From assembly GCF_000768065.1 (NCBI RefSeq), contig NZ_JRKM01000001.1, positions 1,922,001 through 1,986,000 of the forward strand: DNA of 64,000 bases, written 5' to 3'. A program made the position numbers and the translations under genes. This document shows, piece after piece, positions 44,663 to 55,088 of the stretch. This DNA is from Aquabacterium sp. NJ1 (GTDB lineage Bacteria > Pseudomonadota > Gammaproteobacteria > Burkholderiales > Burkholderiaceae_C). Numbering within the stretch: position 1 is the stretch's first letter; each line of letters opens with the position of its first letter. The notes beneath the pieces were generated by a model. That model did no database searches. It had not been told where the DNA came from and saw nothing but the letters and a program-made list of their open reading frames with translations.

Positions 44663-45370
44663 TCAAGATGAGGAAGACGTAGGCGGCGTTGCATCGTCAC
44701 CCCGATGCGCCTCGCTGACCTCCAGCGCACTGGCGATGTAGATCAGGGCGAGCATGCCGAAGATGTAGGCCTGCACCAAGGCTTCGACCACATGCAGCAG
44801 GAGCAGGGGGATGGGGATGAGCAAGCCCGCCACCAGCAGCACCAGCATGGCGGCCATCTCCAGGCTCATCATGTTGCCGAACAGGCGGATGGCCAGGGCC
44901 AGCGTGCGCGTGACCTCGCTGATCAGGTGAAAGGGCAGCAGGATGGGGCTGGGCGACAGGTAGTGCTTGAGGTAGGGCCCCAACCCTGCGGCGCGGATGC
45001 CATACACGTGCACGGCCACGAAGACGATCACGGCCAATGCGCTGGTCACGGAAAGATCGCGCGTCGGCGATGACAGCCCCGGCACCAGCCCCAGCAGGTT
45101 GGACAGCAGGATGAACAACCACAAGCTGGCGACGAAGGGCAGCACGCGGGCCACATGCTGCGGCGCGACGACCTCGGCCACGGCGTCGTGCATCAGGGTG
45201 TAGGCTGCGCTGGCCAGGCGCGGCACGGCCCCACCGTCTCGACGCAGAAGAAGCCCGATGCGCCAGGACACACCCGCCAGCAAAACGGTGATCAACACGG
45301 ACAGGATCAAGGGCTCACGCAGGGCGATGCCGTGCCATTGCAGCCAGACCGATGCGTCCAGGCCCGTCAT
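44663..45370 (-). CDS. atpB: N-ATPase a subunit
   Basis: 235 aa from ATG 45370, overlapping the atpQ stop (ATGA). About six membrane helices, with the conserved RLFGN motif in ALAIRLFGNMMSLE, whose Arg is essential for ion transfer to the rotor. It forms the ion channel of the stator. The following gene in transcription order is atpE, 12 bases downstream. Confidence 0.92.
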   Translation of the reverse strand: MTGLDASVWLQWHGIALREPLILSVLITVLLAGVSWRIGLLLRRDGGAVPRLASAAYTLMHDAVAEVVAPQHVARVLPFVASLWLFILLSNLLGLVPGLSSPTRDLSVTSALAVIVFVAVHVYGIRAAGLGPYLKHYLSPSPILLPFHLISEVTRTLALAIRLFGNMMSLEMAAMLVLLVAGLLIPIPLLLLHVVEALVQAYIFGMLALIYIASALEVSEAHRGDDATPPTSSSS

Positions 45371-45641
45371 TGGCCGTGCTCCTTGAAGAATCGGTAGACG
45401 TTGTAGATGCCCACGGCCAGCCCCAGCAGGATCAGGTTGATCGTCCATCGGAACGAGTAGCCAGCGGCCTGCTCGTCCAGCCAGCGGCCCAGGTAGGCGC
45501 CCGCGATCAAGGGCACCGTCAGCAGCAAGCCCGCCGTGCCGCCGGTGACCAGCAAGCCCAGCACGCCGCGCGTTCGAGGGGTGCGCAGCTGGCGGATCTG
45601 CCGGGACAGCTGCTTGCGCAACCGATCGTCGTCCTCGTCGC

Positions 45642-45645
<4 letters not shown>
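45367..45645 (-). CDS. atpQ: N-ATPase accessory membrane protein AtpQ (AtpI/AtpZ type)
   Basis: 92 aa, overlapping both atpC (ATGA) and atpB. Two membrane segments with the AtpI-like block LGRWLDEQAAG and LLGLAVGIYNVYRFFKE. In typical N-ATPase operons AtpQ is followed by AtpR before AtpB. Here AtpB starts inside the AtpQ stop, so no atpR exists at this position. AtpQ and AtpR are thought to help rotor assembly. Confidence 0.82.
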
Positions 45646-47515
<1,870 letters not shown>

Positions 47516-47630
47516 TCAGTGCATCACCTTAGCACCACTTTGCTGTGGCTTCGTGTCAGGCCGCGGTGTCCCGATCACCAGCGGCCAGCACGGACTGAAC
47601 GCCACTCGTCTGGCGCGAGACAGCGGGATC

Positions 47631-47688
47631 GCACCGATGCGGTGCGACATGCCCCCCACCCCACCGCGCCACGGCCCGGCGCTGGTGC
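47631..47688. promoter_or_regulatory. NtrC-type binding sites upstream of nirB
   Basis: GCACCGATGCGGTGC at 47631-47645 is a perfect match to the NtrC core GCACC-N5-GGTGC, centred about 96 bases before the predicted start. GCCCGGCGCTGGTGC at 47674-47688 is a weaker second site with two mismatches. The spacing to the -24/-12 element is typical of NtrC enhancers. Confidence 0.75.
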
Positions 47689-47707
47689 ATTTCCAGCGCT
47701 GGCAGCC

Positions 47708-47723
47708 TGGCACGCATGTTGCA
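47708..47723 (+). promoter_or_regulatory. Sigma-54 promoter of nirB
   Basis: TGGCACGCATGTTGCA matches the sigma-54 consensus TGGCACG-N4-TTGC fully (GG-N10-GC). The transcript would start near 47734, giving a 180-base leader before nirB. Confidence 0.85.
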
Positions 47724-47733
47724 TATGTGATGG

Positions 47734-47842
47734 TGTGCATGCAGGTAAGGTCGCCTCAGTGTGCACACCCCCTCTCCGCTAACGACGGCGGAAATCAGTT
47801 GGATGCCTTTGGTCCGTGTGGCCAGGTGCCCGCTCATTTTTT
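47734..47842 (+). promoter_or_regulatory. ANTAR-type antitermination leader of nirB
   Basis: Two hairpins stand in tandem. The first is AGGT/GCCT with hexaloop AAGGTC (47743-47756). The second is TCCGCT/GGCGGA with hexaloop AACGAC (47775-47792). Both loops have A at position 1 and G at position 4, as ANTAR targets require. The right arm of the second (GGCGG) can instead pair with CCCGCT at 47829-47834, just before six Ts (47837-47842). This gives a mutually exclusive terminator, although a weak one. A larger stem (GGTGTGCA 47732-47739 / TGCACACC 47762-47769) encloses the first hairpin. The NasR-like gene downstream codes for the expected protein. Confidence 0.7.
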
Positions 47843-47914
47843 CCCTCTGGCAAACCTGCCGGATTCGAGCCTCGCTCATCCCACCGGTTTGCCTTCGCCG
47901 TCGCAGGAGCACAC

Positions 47915-50437
47915 ATGAAGATCGTCGTCGTTGGTCATGGCATGGTTGGCCACAAATTCCTTGAAAGCCTGGCTGAGACCGGCTTGAAGGATGCCGAGAT
48001 CACGGTGCTGTGCGAGGAGCCTCGCCCCGCTTACGACCGGGTCCACCTGTCTGAATACTTCTCGGGCAAGTCGGCCGAAGACCTGTCTGTGGTCGAGCCC
48101 GGCTTCTTCGAACGCACCGGCTACAAGCTGCGCCTGGCCGCCAAGGCCGCGGCCATCGAGCGCCGCACCAATACCGTGACCACGGCCGATGGCGAAGAAT
48201 TGGTCTACGACAAGCTGGTGATGGCCACCGGCTCCGTGCCCTTCGTGCCACCCATCCCGGGCCGCGAGCGCGACAAGTGCTTTGTCTACCGCACCATTGA
48301 AGACCTGGATGCCATGAAGGCAGCCGGTGCCAAGGCCAAGAACGGCGTGGTGGTGGGTGGTGGCCTGCTGGGCCTGGAATGCGCCAAGGCCCTGCGCGAC
48401 ATGGGCCTGGACACCCACGTCGTCGAGTTCGCCCCGCGCCTGATGGCCGTGCAGGTGGACGAAGGCGGTGGCCGCATCCTGCGCAACAAGATCGAAGCGC
48501 TGGGCGTGCACGTGCACACCAGCCACAGCACCGTGAAGATCGTGGACGGTGCCGAGCACCTGCACCGCATGGTGTTCGAAGACGGCAGCTACCTGGAGAC
48601 CGACATGATCGTGTTCTCCGCCGGCATCCGCCCGCGTGATGAACTGGCCCGCCAATGCGTGCTGGCCATCGGCCCACGCGGCGGCGTGGTGATCGACGAC
48701 CACTGCCGCGCCAGCGACCACGATGTCTACGCCATCGGCGAGTGCGCCTCGTGGCACGAGCAGACCTTCGGCCTGGTGGCCCCTGGCTACGACATGGCCC
48801 GCATCGCCGCCAAACACATTGCGGGCGACGCACAAGCCAGCTTCACCGGCGCCGACATGAGCACCAAGCTCAAGCTGATGGGCGTGGACGTGGCCTCCAT
48901 CGGGGACGCCCACGGCAAGACCCCGCACAGCCGCGCCTTCCAGTACATCGACGAGGTCAAGCAGATCTACAAGAAGATCGTTGTCAGCGAAGATGGCCAG
49001 AAGCTGCTGGGCGCCGTGCTGGTCGGCAATGCCGATGAATACGGCACCTTGCTGCAGATGGCGCTCAACGGCATCACCCTGCCGGCCGACCCCGAGTTCC
49101 TGATCCTGCCGTCCAGCGACGGCAAGGCCAAGCCCGGCCTGGGCCCCGACGCCTTGCCTGACAGCGCCATGATCTGCTCGTGCAACAGCGTGAGCAAAGG
49201 CCAGATCTGCGCGGCCGTGGGCGATGGCGCCACCACCATCGCGCAATTGAAGTCCTGCACCAAGGCCGGCGCCACCTGTGGCGGCTGTGTGCCGCTGGTC
49301 ACGCAGGTCATGAAGGCCGAGATGGGCAAGCGTGGCATGGCCGTGAACAACCATGTGTGCGAGCACTTCCCCTACTCGCGCCAGGAGCTGTACCACCTCA
49401 TCCGCGTCGGCGAGATCAAGACCTTCGACGACCTGCTGGCCAAGCATGGCAAGGGCCTGGGCTGCGACATCTGCAAGCCCACCGCCGCGTCCATCTTCGC
49501 CTCGGTGTGGAACGAGTTCGTGCTCAAGAAGGAGCTGGCCAGCCTGCAAGACAGCAACGACTACTTCCTGGGCAACATCCAGAAGGACGGCAGCTACTCG
49601 GTGGTGCCGCGCATGCCCGGTGGCGAGGTGACGCCCGAAGGCCTGATCGCCGTGGGCCAGGTGGCCAAGAAGTACGGCCTGTACACCAAGATCACCGGTG
49701 GCCAGCGCGTGGACCTGTTTGGCGCGCGTGTGGAAGAGCTGCCCCTGATCTGGGAAGAGCTGATCGCGGCGGGCTTCGAGTCGGGCCATGCGTATGGCAA
49801 GTCGCTGCGCACGGTCAAGAGCTGCGTGGGCTCGACCTGGTGCCGTTATGGCGTGGACGACAGCGTGGGCCTGGCCGTGGAGCTGGAGAACCGCTACAAG
49901 GGCCTGCGTGCGCCGCACAAGATCAAGTTTGGTGTGTCGGGCTGCACGCGTGAATGCGCCGAAGCGCAAGGCAAGGACGTGGGCGTGATCGCCACCGAGA
50001 AGGGCTGGAACCTGTATGTGTGCGGCAACGGGGGCATGAAGCCCCGCCACGCCGAGCTGATCGCCTCGGACCTGAGCAAGGCCGAGCTGCTCAAGCTGAT
50101 CGACCGCTTCCTGATGTTCTATGTGCGCACGGCCGACCGCCTGCAGCGCACCAGCACCTGGCGCGACAACCTCGAAGGTGGGCTGGACTACCTCAAGGGC
50201 GTGCTGATCCAGGACACGCTGGGCCTGGCCGCCGAACTGGAGGCGCAGATGCAGCACGTGGTGGACACCTACCAGTGCGAATGGAAAACCGCCGTGACCA
50301 ATCCCGAGGTGCGCCAGCGCTTCCGCTCTTTCGTCAACAGCGATGCCAAGGACGAGCGCATCGTGTTCGTCAAGGAACGCGGCCAGATTCGCCCGGCGCG
50401 CCCTGAAGAGCGCGAAACCGCCGATGTCGCCAACTGA
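47915..50437 (+). CDS. nirB: Assimilatory NADH-dependent nitrite reductase, large subunit
   Basis: 840 aa from ATG 47915 (AGGAG upstream). It has an N-terminal FAD/NADH-binding region (MKIVVVGHGMVGHKFLE; GGGLLGLECAKAL), a BFD-like [2Fe-2S] segment with CSCNSV and CGGC, a second BFD-like domain (LGCDICKPTAAS), and a C-terminal siroheme/[4Fe-4S] domain with SCVGSTWCRYGV and GVSGCTRECAEAQGKDVG. It reduces nitrite to ammonium in the cytoplasm. It works with NirD, 51 bases downstream, and is under NtrC/sigma-54 and a leader RNA (see upstream sites). Confidence 0.97.
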   Translation: MKIVVVGHGMVGHKFLESLAETGLKDAEITVLCEEPRPAYDRVHLSEYFSGKSAEDLSVVEPGFFERTGYKLRLAAKAAAIERRTNTVTTADGEELVYDKLVMATGSVPFVPPIPGRERDKCFVYRTIEDLDAMKAAGAKAKNGVVVGGGLLGLECAKALRDMGLDTHVVEFAPRLMAVQVDEGGGRILRNKIEALGVHVHTSHSTVKIVDGAEHLHRMVFEDGSYLETDMIVFSAGIRPRDELARQCVLAIGPRGGVVIDDHCRASDHDVYAIGECASWHEQTFGLVAPGYDMARIAAKHIAGDAQASFTGADMSTKLKLMGVDVASIGDAHGKTPHSRAFQYIDEVKQIYKKIVVSEDGQKLLGAVLVGNADEYGTLLQMALNGITLPADPEFLILPSSDGKAKPGLGPDALPDSAMICSCNSVSKGQICAAVGDGATTIAQLKSCTKAGATCGGCVPLVTQVMKAEMGKRGMAVNNHVCEHFPYSRQELYHLIRVGEIKTFDDLLAKHGKGLGCDICKPTAASIFASVWNEFVLKKELASLQDSNDYFLGNIQKDGSYSVVPRMPGGEVTPEGLIAVGQVAKKYGLYTKITGGQRVDLFGARVEELPLIWEELIAAGFESGHAYGKSLRTVKSCVGSTWCRYGVDDSVGLAVELENRYKGLRAPHKIKFGVSGCTRECAEAQGKDVGVIATEKGWNLYVCGNGGMKPRHAELIASDLSKAELLKLIDRFLMFYVRTADRLQRTSTWRDNLEGGLDYLKGVLIQDTLGLAAELEAQMQHVVDTYQCEWKTAVTNPEVRQRFRSFVNSDAKDERIVFVKERGQIRPARPEERETADVAN

Positions 50438-50488
50438 TGCAAGCCACCGACACCAAGCGCTGTCATCACGCCAAGGAAGGAAACACCA

Positions 50489-50836
50489 ATGAACGCCGTA
50501 CTGAAACCCGTTGAGGACTGGGTGTCCGTCTGCCCGATCGATGCCATCGTGCCCAACACGGGCGTGTGTGCCCTGGTGGAGGGCCGCCACATCGCGGTCT
50601 TCCGCGTCGGGCACAACAAGCTGTTCGCCGTTGACAACCTGGACCCCAAGACCGGCGCCAGCGTGATGTCACGCGGGCTGATCGGCAGCCTGGGTGAGCG
50701 CGTGGTGGTGGCCTCGCCGCTGTACAAGCACCACTTTGACCTGCTCACCGGCGAGTGCCTGGAAACGCCGGACTACAGGCTGCAAACGCACGACGTGCGC
50801 AATCAAAACGGGCAGGTGCTGGTCGCGCTGAATTGA
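50489..50836 (+). CDS. nirD: Nitrite reductase small subunit
   Basis: 115 aa, AAGGA ahead of ATG 50489. It has a Rieske-like fold (VCALVEGRHIAVFRV, then SPLYKHHFDLLTGECLE) but lacks the Cys ligands of true Rieske proteins, as usual in NirD. It is the small partner of NirB. The next gene is the NasR-like regulator. Confidence 0.95.
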   Translation: MNAVLKPVEDWVSVCPIDAIVPNTGVCALVEGRHIAVFRVGHNKLFAVDNLDPKTGASVMSRGLIGSLGERVVVASPLYKHHFDLLTGECLETPDYRLQTHDVRNQNGQVLVALN

Positions 50837-50857
50837 TCTGCTTCATGCGCGGTGAGG

Positions 50858-50870
50858 CCGCAAATTGCGG
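50858..50870. promoter_or_regulatory. Perfect palindrome between nirD and the NasR-like gene
   Basis: CCGCAAATTGCGG: six-base arms around one A. It lies upstream of the ATG at 50908. It could be an operator or a small RNA hairpin. No matching regulator is known from this window. Confidence 0.4.
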
Positions 50871-50907
50871 ACAATGGCGGACCTGTGTCGATGACAACCC
50901 CTCTGCC

Positions 50908-52194
50908 ATGCCCCTGTCCGCCTCTCACCTCGTTCTGCGCGCCAAGCAACTGGAGATCGAGGCCATGCGCCACCTGGCCGGGCGCGTCGAGCTGGCCAAC
51001 GTCATCGGGCAGTTGATCCACGCCTTGCAGCGTGAGCGGGGCGTGACCAGCATCTTCCTGGCCTCGGGCGGCCAGCGCTTCCAGGCCGAACGGCAGGCAG
51101 CCGTGGACAAGGCCCAGCCCATCGAGGTGGCGCTGCGCGCGCTGTTCGAGCAACAGATGGCGCCGGAGCAAGGCGCTTCGGCCCGCACCTTGTCGCTGAT
51201 GGCCTGGGCCCTGCTGGGCCTGGACGCCCTGGCCGATCTGCGCGTGCAGATTGCACAGCGCCAACCTACGGCGCACGAGGCCGTCGCCGCCTTCAGCCGC
51301 CTGATTGCCGGCCTGGTCGAGCTGATCTTCCATGTGGCCGATGCGGCGCAGCACCCCGGCATCTCCCGCCTGCTGGTGGCCTTTGTGCACCTGGTGCAAG
51401 GCAAGGAGGCCGCGGGCCAGGAACGCGCCGTCGGCGCCCAGCTATTGGCCTCGGGTGCGAACGACGAAGCCGAGCAGCAGCGCATCGTGCACCTGATCGA
51501 CGCACAAGAGCGCAGCCTGCAGGTGTTCGACGAGTTCGCCGAACCTGCCTTGCGTGCGCGCTGGCAGCAGCTGCAGCTCACGCCCAACATGGCCCAGCTG
51601 GAACGCCTGCGCCGCACCTTGTGCATGGCCAAGCCCGGCGCCAGGCTGGACACGAGCCTGAGCGACACCTGGTTCGCGGTGACCAGCGAACGCATCTCTG
51701 AAATGGGGCGGCTGCAGGTCGAGCTGGTGCAATGCCTGCGCCAGGCCTGCCAGGCGCAGATCCAGGCGGCAGAGCAGGACCAGCAGGACTCCGAGGGTCT
51801 GTTGCAACGGTTGCGCGACAACCCCCCACCCCACAGCGGTGCCGTAGCCCGGTTCTTCAACGCCAGGGAGACCGTTGATGCCGCCCCCGCTCTGCTCACA
51901 CCCGATCAGCCCTCGGTGTCCTCGCTGGTCGACCTGCTGCAGGCGCAGTCCACGCGCCTGGCCAACATGGAGTCCGAGCTGGAAGCCGCACGCCGCGCCC
52001 TGCATGAGCGCAAGGTGATCGAGCGGGCCAAGGGCGCCTTGATGGCCCGCATGGGCCTGACGGAAGAAGCGGCCTTCCGCGCGCTGCAAAAGGCCTCCAT
52101 GGACCACAACCGCCGGCTGCTGGATGTGGCCGAGGCCACGCTGGCACTGCCCGACTTCGCCTTCGCCCCGCCGGGCAGCACGCACCAGAAATAG
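50908..52194 (+). CDS. nasR: Nitrate/nitrite-responsive antiterminator (NasR-like, NIT and ANTAR domains)
   Basis: 428 aa from ATG 50908; an in-frame ATG at 50845 is less likely because it contains the palindrome. The N-terminal NIT domain (about 30-260) has the sensing segment IHALQRERGVTSIFLAS. The C-terminal ANTAR domain (about 360-425) reads ERAKGALMARMGLTEEAAF and DHNRRLLDVAEATL. ANTAR proteins bind paired hexaloop hairpins in leader RNAs and prevent termination when nitrate or nitrite is bound. Two such leaders lie at 47734 and 52205, in front of nirB and the transporter gene. Klebsiella NasR is the closest known model. Confidence 0.92.
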   Translation: MPLSASHLVLRAKQLEIEAMRHLAGRVELANVIGQLIHALQRERGVTSIFLASGGQRFQAERQAAVDKAQPIEVALRALFEQQMAPEQGASARTLSLMAWALLGLDALADLRVQIAQRQPTAHEAVAAFSRLIAGLVELIFHVADAAQHPGISRLLVAFVHLVQGKEAAGQERAVGAQLLASGANDEAEQQRIVHLIDAQERSLQVFDEFAEPALRARWQQLQLTPNMAQLERLRRTLCMAKPGARLDTSLSDTWFAVTSERISEMGRLQVELVQCLRQACQAQIQAAEQDQQDSEGLLQRLRDNPPPHSGAVARFFNARETVDAAPALLTPDQPSVSSLVDLLQAQSTRLANMESELEAARRALHERKVIERAKGALMARMGLTEEAAFRALQKASMDHNRRLLDVAEATLALPDFAFAPPGSTHQK

Positions 52195-52204
52195 GCGGCC
52201 AAAA

Positions 52205-52330
52205 GCAGGCATGGAACCTGCGTACCACTGACGCGTCAGGCTAAAGGCGGCCTGATGACTCGCATACGTGGATAACGGCGTCCCGTCCAGCATCGGCTTC
52301 ACGCCGATACCTGGGGGTGCGCCGTTTTTG
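52205..52330 (+). promoter_or_regulatory. ANTAR-type leader with terminator before the transporter gene
   Basis: A first stem GCAGG/CCTGC (52205-52221) has a 7-nt loop that includes ATGGAA. A second stem TCAGGCT/GGCCTGA (52236-52255) has hexaloop AAAGGC (A1, G4). An intrinsic terminator follows at 52274-52330: AACGGCG pairs with CGCCGTT around an inner stem ATCGGC/GCCGAT, then five Ts. It sits between the antiterminator gene and the transporter start at 52364, so it looks like a second NasR target that controls the transporter separately. Confidence 0.7.
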
Positions 52331-52363
52331 CTTTTCCATCCTCACTCTTCAAAGGAAGTCCGT

Positions 52364-53176
52364 ATGGCCTATCTCGCCCCCAACGAGTTCGTGACCAAAA
52401 TGGTCGATGCCGGTGAATCCAAGCTGCTGATGTCCACCCGCGACACCATCATCCGCGCCTACATGGCTGGGGCCATCCTGGCCCTCGCCGCCGCCTTTGC
52501 GGTCAGCATCACCGTCAACACGGGCAACCCGCTGATCGGCGCCCTGCTCTTCCCGGTCGGCTTTTGCATGCTCTACCTGATGGGCTTCGACCTGCTCACG
52601 GGCGTGTTCACGCTGGTGCCGCTGGCCGTGCTGGACAAGCGCCCGGGCGCCACCTGGGGCGGCGTCATGCGCAACTGGTCGCTGGTGTTCCTGGGCAACT
52701 TTGCGGGCGCGCTCACGGTGGCCGTGTTCATGGCCATCATCTTCACCTTCGGCTTCAGCGAAGCGCCCAACGCCATCGGCCAGAAGATCGGCCACATCGG
52801 CGAAGGCCGCACGGTGGGCTACGCCGCCCATGGTGCCGCCGGCATGCTGACGCTGTTCATCCGCGGCGTGATGTGCAACTGGATGGTGTCCACCGGCGTG
52901 GTCGCCGCGATGATGTCGACCTCGGTGTCCGGCAAGGTCATCGGCATGTGGATGCCCATCCTGGTGTTCTTCTACATGGGCTTCGAGCACTCCATCGTCA
53001 ACATGTTCCTGTTCCCCTCAGGCCTGATGCTGGGCGGCAACTTCACGCTGATGGACTACTTCATCTGGAATGAAATCCCCACGGTGGTCGGCAACCTGGT
53101 GGGTGGCCTGACCTTCGTCGGGGCCACGCTCTACTCCACGCACTACAAGACTGCGCCCAAGCGCGTGGCGGCCTGA
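52364..53176 (+). CDS. nirC: Formate/nitrite transporter family channel
   Basis: 270 aa from ATG 52364 with AAAGGAAG. Six membrane helices and the FNT signature blocks (LITGNMLFL-like LLTGVFTLVPLAVL, IRGVMCNWMV, and GFEHSIVNMFLFPSGL). It moves small monovalent anions; the context of nirB and nirD makes nitrite uptake or efflux the likely task. The gene name is a best fit by context; FocA-like formate transport cannot be excluded. Its leader carries a terminator under apparent NasR control. Confidence 0.88.
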   Translation: MAYLAPNEFVTKMVDAGESKLLMSTRDTIIRAYMAGAILALAAAFAVSITVNTGNPLIGALLFPVGFCMLYLMGFDLLTGVFTLVPLAVLDKRPGATWGGVMRNWSLVFLGNFAGALTVAVFMAIIFTFGFSEAPNAIGQKIGHIGEGRTVGYAAHGAAGMLTLFIRGVMCNWMVSTGVVAAMMSTSVSGKVIGMWMPILVFFYMGFEHSIVNMFLFPSGLMLGGNFTLMDYFIWNEIPTVVGNLVGGLTFVGATLYSTHYKTAPKRVAA

Positions 53177-53211
53177 CACCAGGCACCGAAGGCACGGAGC
53201 ACACCGGGCAC

Positions 53212-54972
53212 ATGCGCGCCCCACAGCCCGCGACGCTGCACGTCACGCTCGGCCAGCACTCGCAGGCCGGGCGCAAGGCCGTCAACCAGGACTTCCATGG
53301 CGCCACCGTGCCGCAGGGCAGCCAGCTGCGTACCAAGGGCATCGCGCTGGCCCTGGCGGATGGCATCAGCAGCAGCGCGGTCAGCCAGGTGGCCAGCGCC
53401 GCGGCGGTGCGCGGCTTCCTGGACGACTACTACAGCACCTCCGAGGCCTGGTCGGTGCGGCGTGCCGCGCAGCGCGTGCTGAATGCCACCAACTCCTGGC
53501 TGCATGCCCAGACCCAAAAGAGCGACGCCCGTTTCGACAAGGAGCGAGGCTACGTCTGCACCTTCAGCGCCTTGATCCTCAAAGGGCGTGAGGCCCATCT
53601 GCTGCACGTGGGCGACGCGCGCATCTACAAGCTGCACCCGCTTGCGCTGGAGCAACTCACCGAAGACCACCGCGTGCGCCTGTCGTCGGCCGAAACCTAT
53701 CTGGGTCGTGCCCTGGGTGCCGGCCCTTCTGTGGACATCGACTACCGCTGCTGCCCCACCGACGTGGGCGACATCTACCTGCTGGCCACAGACGGTGCGT
53801 ATGAACACCTCGATGCGGCGGCCGTGCACACGGCCTTGCAGCAGCACCCAACGGACTTCGACGCGGCTGCGGCCTCGCTCACCGCCATCGCCCTCGAACG
53901 GGGCAGCCAGGACAACCTCACGCTTCAGATCGTGCGCATTGATGCCCTGCCCGACGAGCAGGCCTCGCAGCTGCTGGCCCAACGCGAAGGCCTGCGCCTG
54001 CCACCCCCCTTGCACGCGCGCATGAGCTTCGAGGGCTACACCATCGTGCGCGAACTGCATGCGAGTTCACGCAGCCATGTGCACCTGGCGGTGGACCAGG
54101 CCAGCGGGCAACAAGTGGCGCTCAAGACCCCGTCGGTTGACTTGCAACATGACCCGGCCTACCTCGACCTCTTCCTGCTGGAGGAATGGATCGCGCGCCG
54201 GCTCGACAGTGAGCATGTGCTCAAGGCCTGCGTGGCCGAGCGTCCGCGCGAGCACCTCTTCGTGGCCATGGAGTACGTGGAAGGCACCACGCTGGCGCAA
54301 TGGATGATCGACCACCCCAGGCCAGATCTTGGCAGCGTGCGGCGCATCGTCGAGCAGGTGGCCAAAGGCCTGCAGGCCTTTCACCGCAAGGAGATGCTGC
54401 ATCAGGATCTGCGCCCGGAGAACCTGATGCTGGACCAGCACGGCACCATCAAGATCATCGACCTGGCCTCCACCCATGTGGCCGGTCTGACCGAAGGCAC
54501 GGCGCAGGCCCGCCCCCAGGCCATCCTCGGCTCGCTGCAATACACCGCACCGGAATACTTCGTGGGCGGCGTGGGCACCCCGCAATCGGAGCTGTTCTCG
54601 CTGGCCGTGATCACCTACCAGTTACTCACGGGCCAGTTGCCCTATGGTTTGCAGGTGACCCAACTGCGCTCGCCAGGCGATCTGCACCGCCTGCGTTATG
54701 CCTCGCTCAGCGTGCACCGCCCGGACCTCCCGCCCTGGCTCGATGCCGTGCTGCGTCGGGCGCTTCACCCCCAGATGGGCAAGCGACAAGAGGCCCTGTC
54801 GGAGTTCGTGCATGACCTGCACACGCCAGGCGCCCAGTATCAGCAAGACCGTGGACCCGCGCTCATCGAGCGCAACCCGGTGATCTTCTGGAAGACCCTG
54901 TCAGCCGTGCTGGCGTTGGCCGTGCTGCTCTTGCTGGGCCTGCGCGTGCTGGGGCATGGCAGCCCTGGCTGA
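53212..54972 (+). CDS. Bifunctional PP2C phosphatase / Ser-Thr kinase, membrane-anchored
   Basis: 586 aa. The N-terminal PP2C-like domain (about 1-235) contains GRKAVNQDFHGA, ALADGISSSAVS and HVGDARIY, with ATDGAYEHL further on. A Ser/Thr kinase domain follows (about 270-530) with Lys305 in VALKTPS, HQDLRPENLM (Asp399) and IIDLAST (Asp417, DFG replaced by DLA). A C-terminal membrane helix is at about 557-578. The same phosphatase-kinase fusion is found next to nitrite/nitrate assimilation genes in pseudomonads. The target is unknown; transporter or nitrite reductase regulation is possible. It follows nirC by 35 bases. Confidence 0.88.
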   Translation: MRAPQPATLHVTLGQHSQAGRKAVNQDFHGATVPQGSQLRTKGIALALADGISSSAVSQVASAAAVRGFLDDYYSTSEAWSVRRAAQRVLNATNSWLHAQTQKSDARFDKERGYVCTFSALILKGREAHLLHVGDARIYKLHPLALEQLTEDHRVRLSSAETYLGRALGAGPSVDIDYRCCPTDVGDIYLLATDGAYEHLDAAAVHTALQQHPTDFDAAAASLTAIALERGSQDNLTLQIVRIDALPDEQASQLLAQREGLRLPPPLHARMSFEGYTIVRELHASSRSHVHLAVDQASGQQVALKTPSVDLQHDPAYLDLFLLEEWIARRLDSEHVLKACVAERPREHLFVAMEYVEGTTLAQWMIDHPRPDLGSVRRIVEQVAKGLQAFHRKEMLHQDLRPENLMLDQHGTIKIIDLASTHVAGLTEGTAQARPQAILGSLQYTAPEYFVGGVGTPQSELFSLAVITYQLLTGQLPYGLQVTQLRSPGDLHRLRYASLSVHRPDLPPWLDAVLRRALHPQMGKRQEALSEFVHDLHTPGAQYQQDRGPALIERNPVIFWKTLSAVLALAVLLLLGLRVLGHGSPG

Positions 54973-55088
54973 CACCGCCAACCGGCTTATGCCTGGCCCC
55001 TGCACCGTCAAGCCCCATTCACACAAGCGCTCTAGGCTGCAGCCCTGATCGACCGAGTCCGGTTACCACCATCAGGAGATGCAGTCAC

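Noticed and set aside
47556-47912. Minus-strand frame over the nirB promoter
   Set aside because: The region is fully explained by the NtrC sites, sigma-54 promoter and leader hairpins; the predicted protein has no features.
47876-50614. Very long open frame opposite nirB on the minus strand
   Set aside because: It is the mirror of a secure gene in high-GC DNA; its His/Gln/Ala-rich translation matches no family and lacks a ribosome-binding site.
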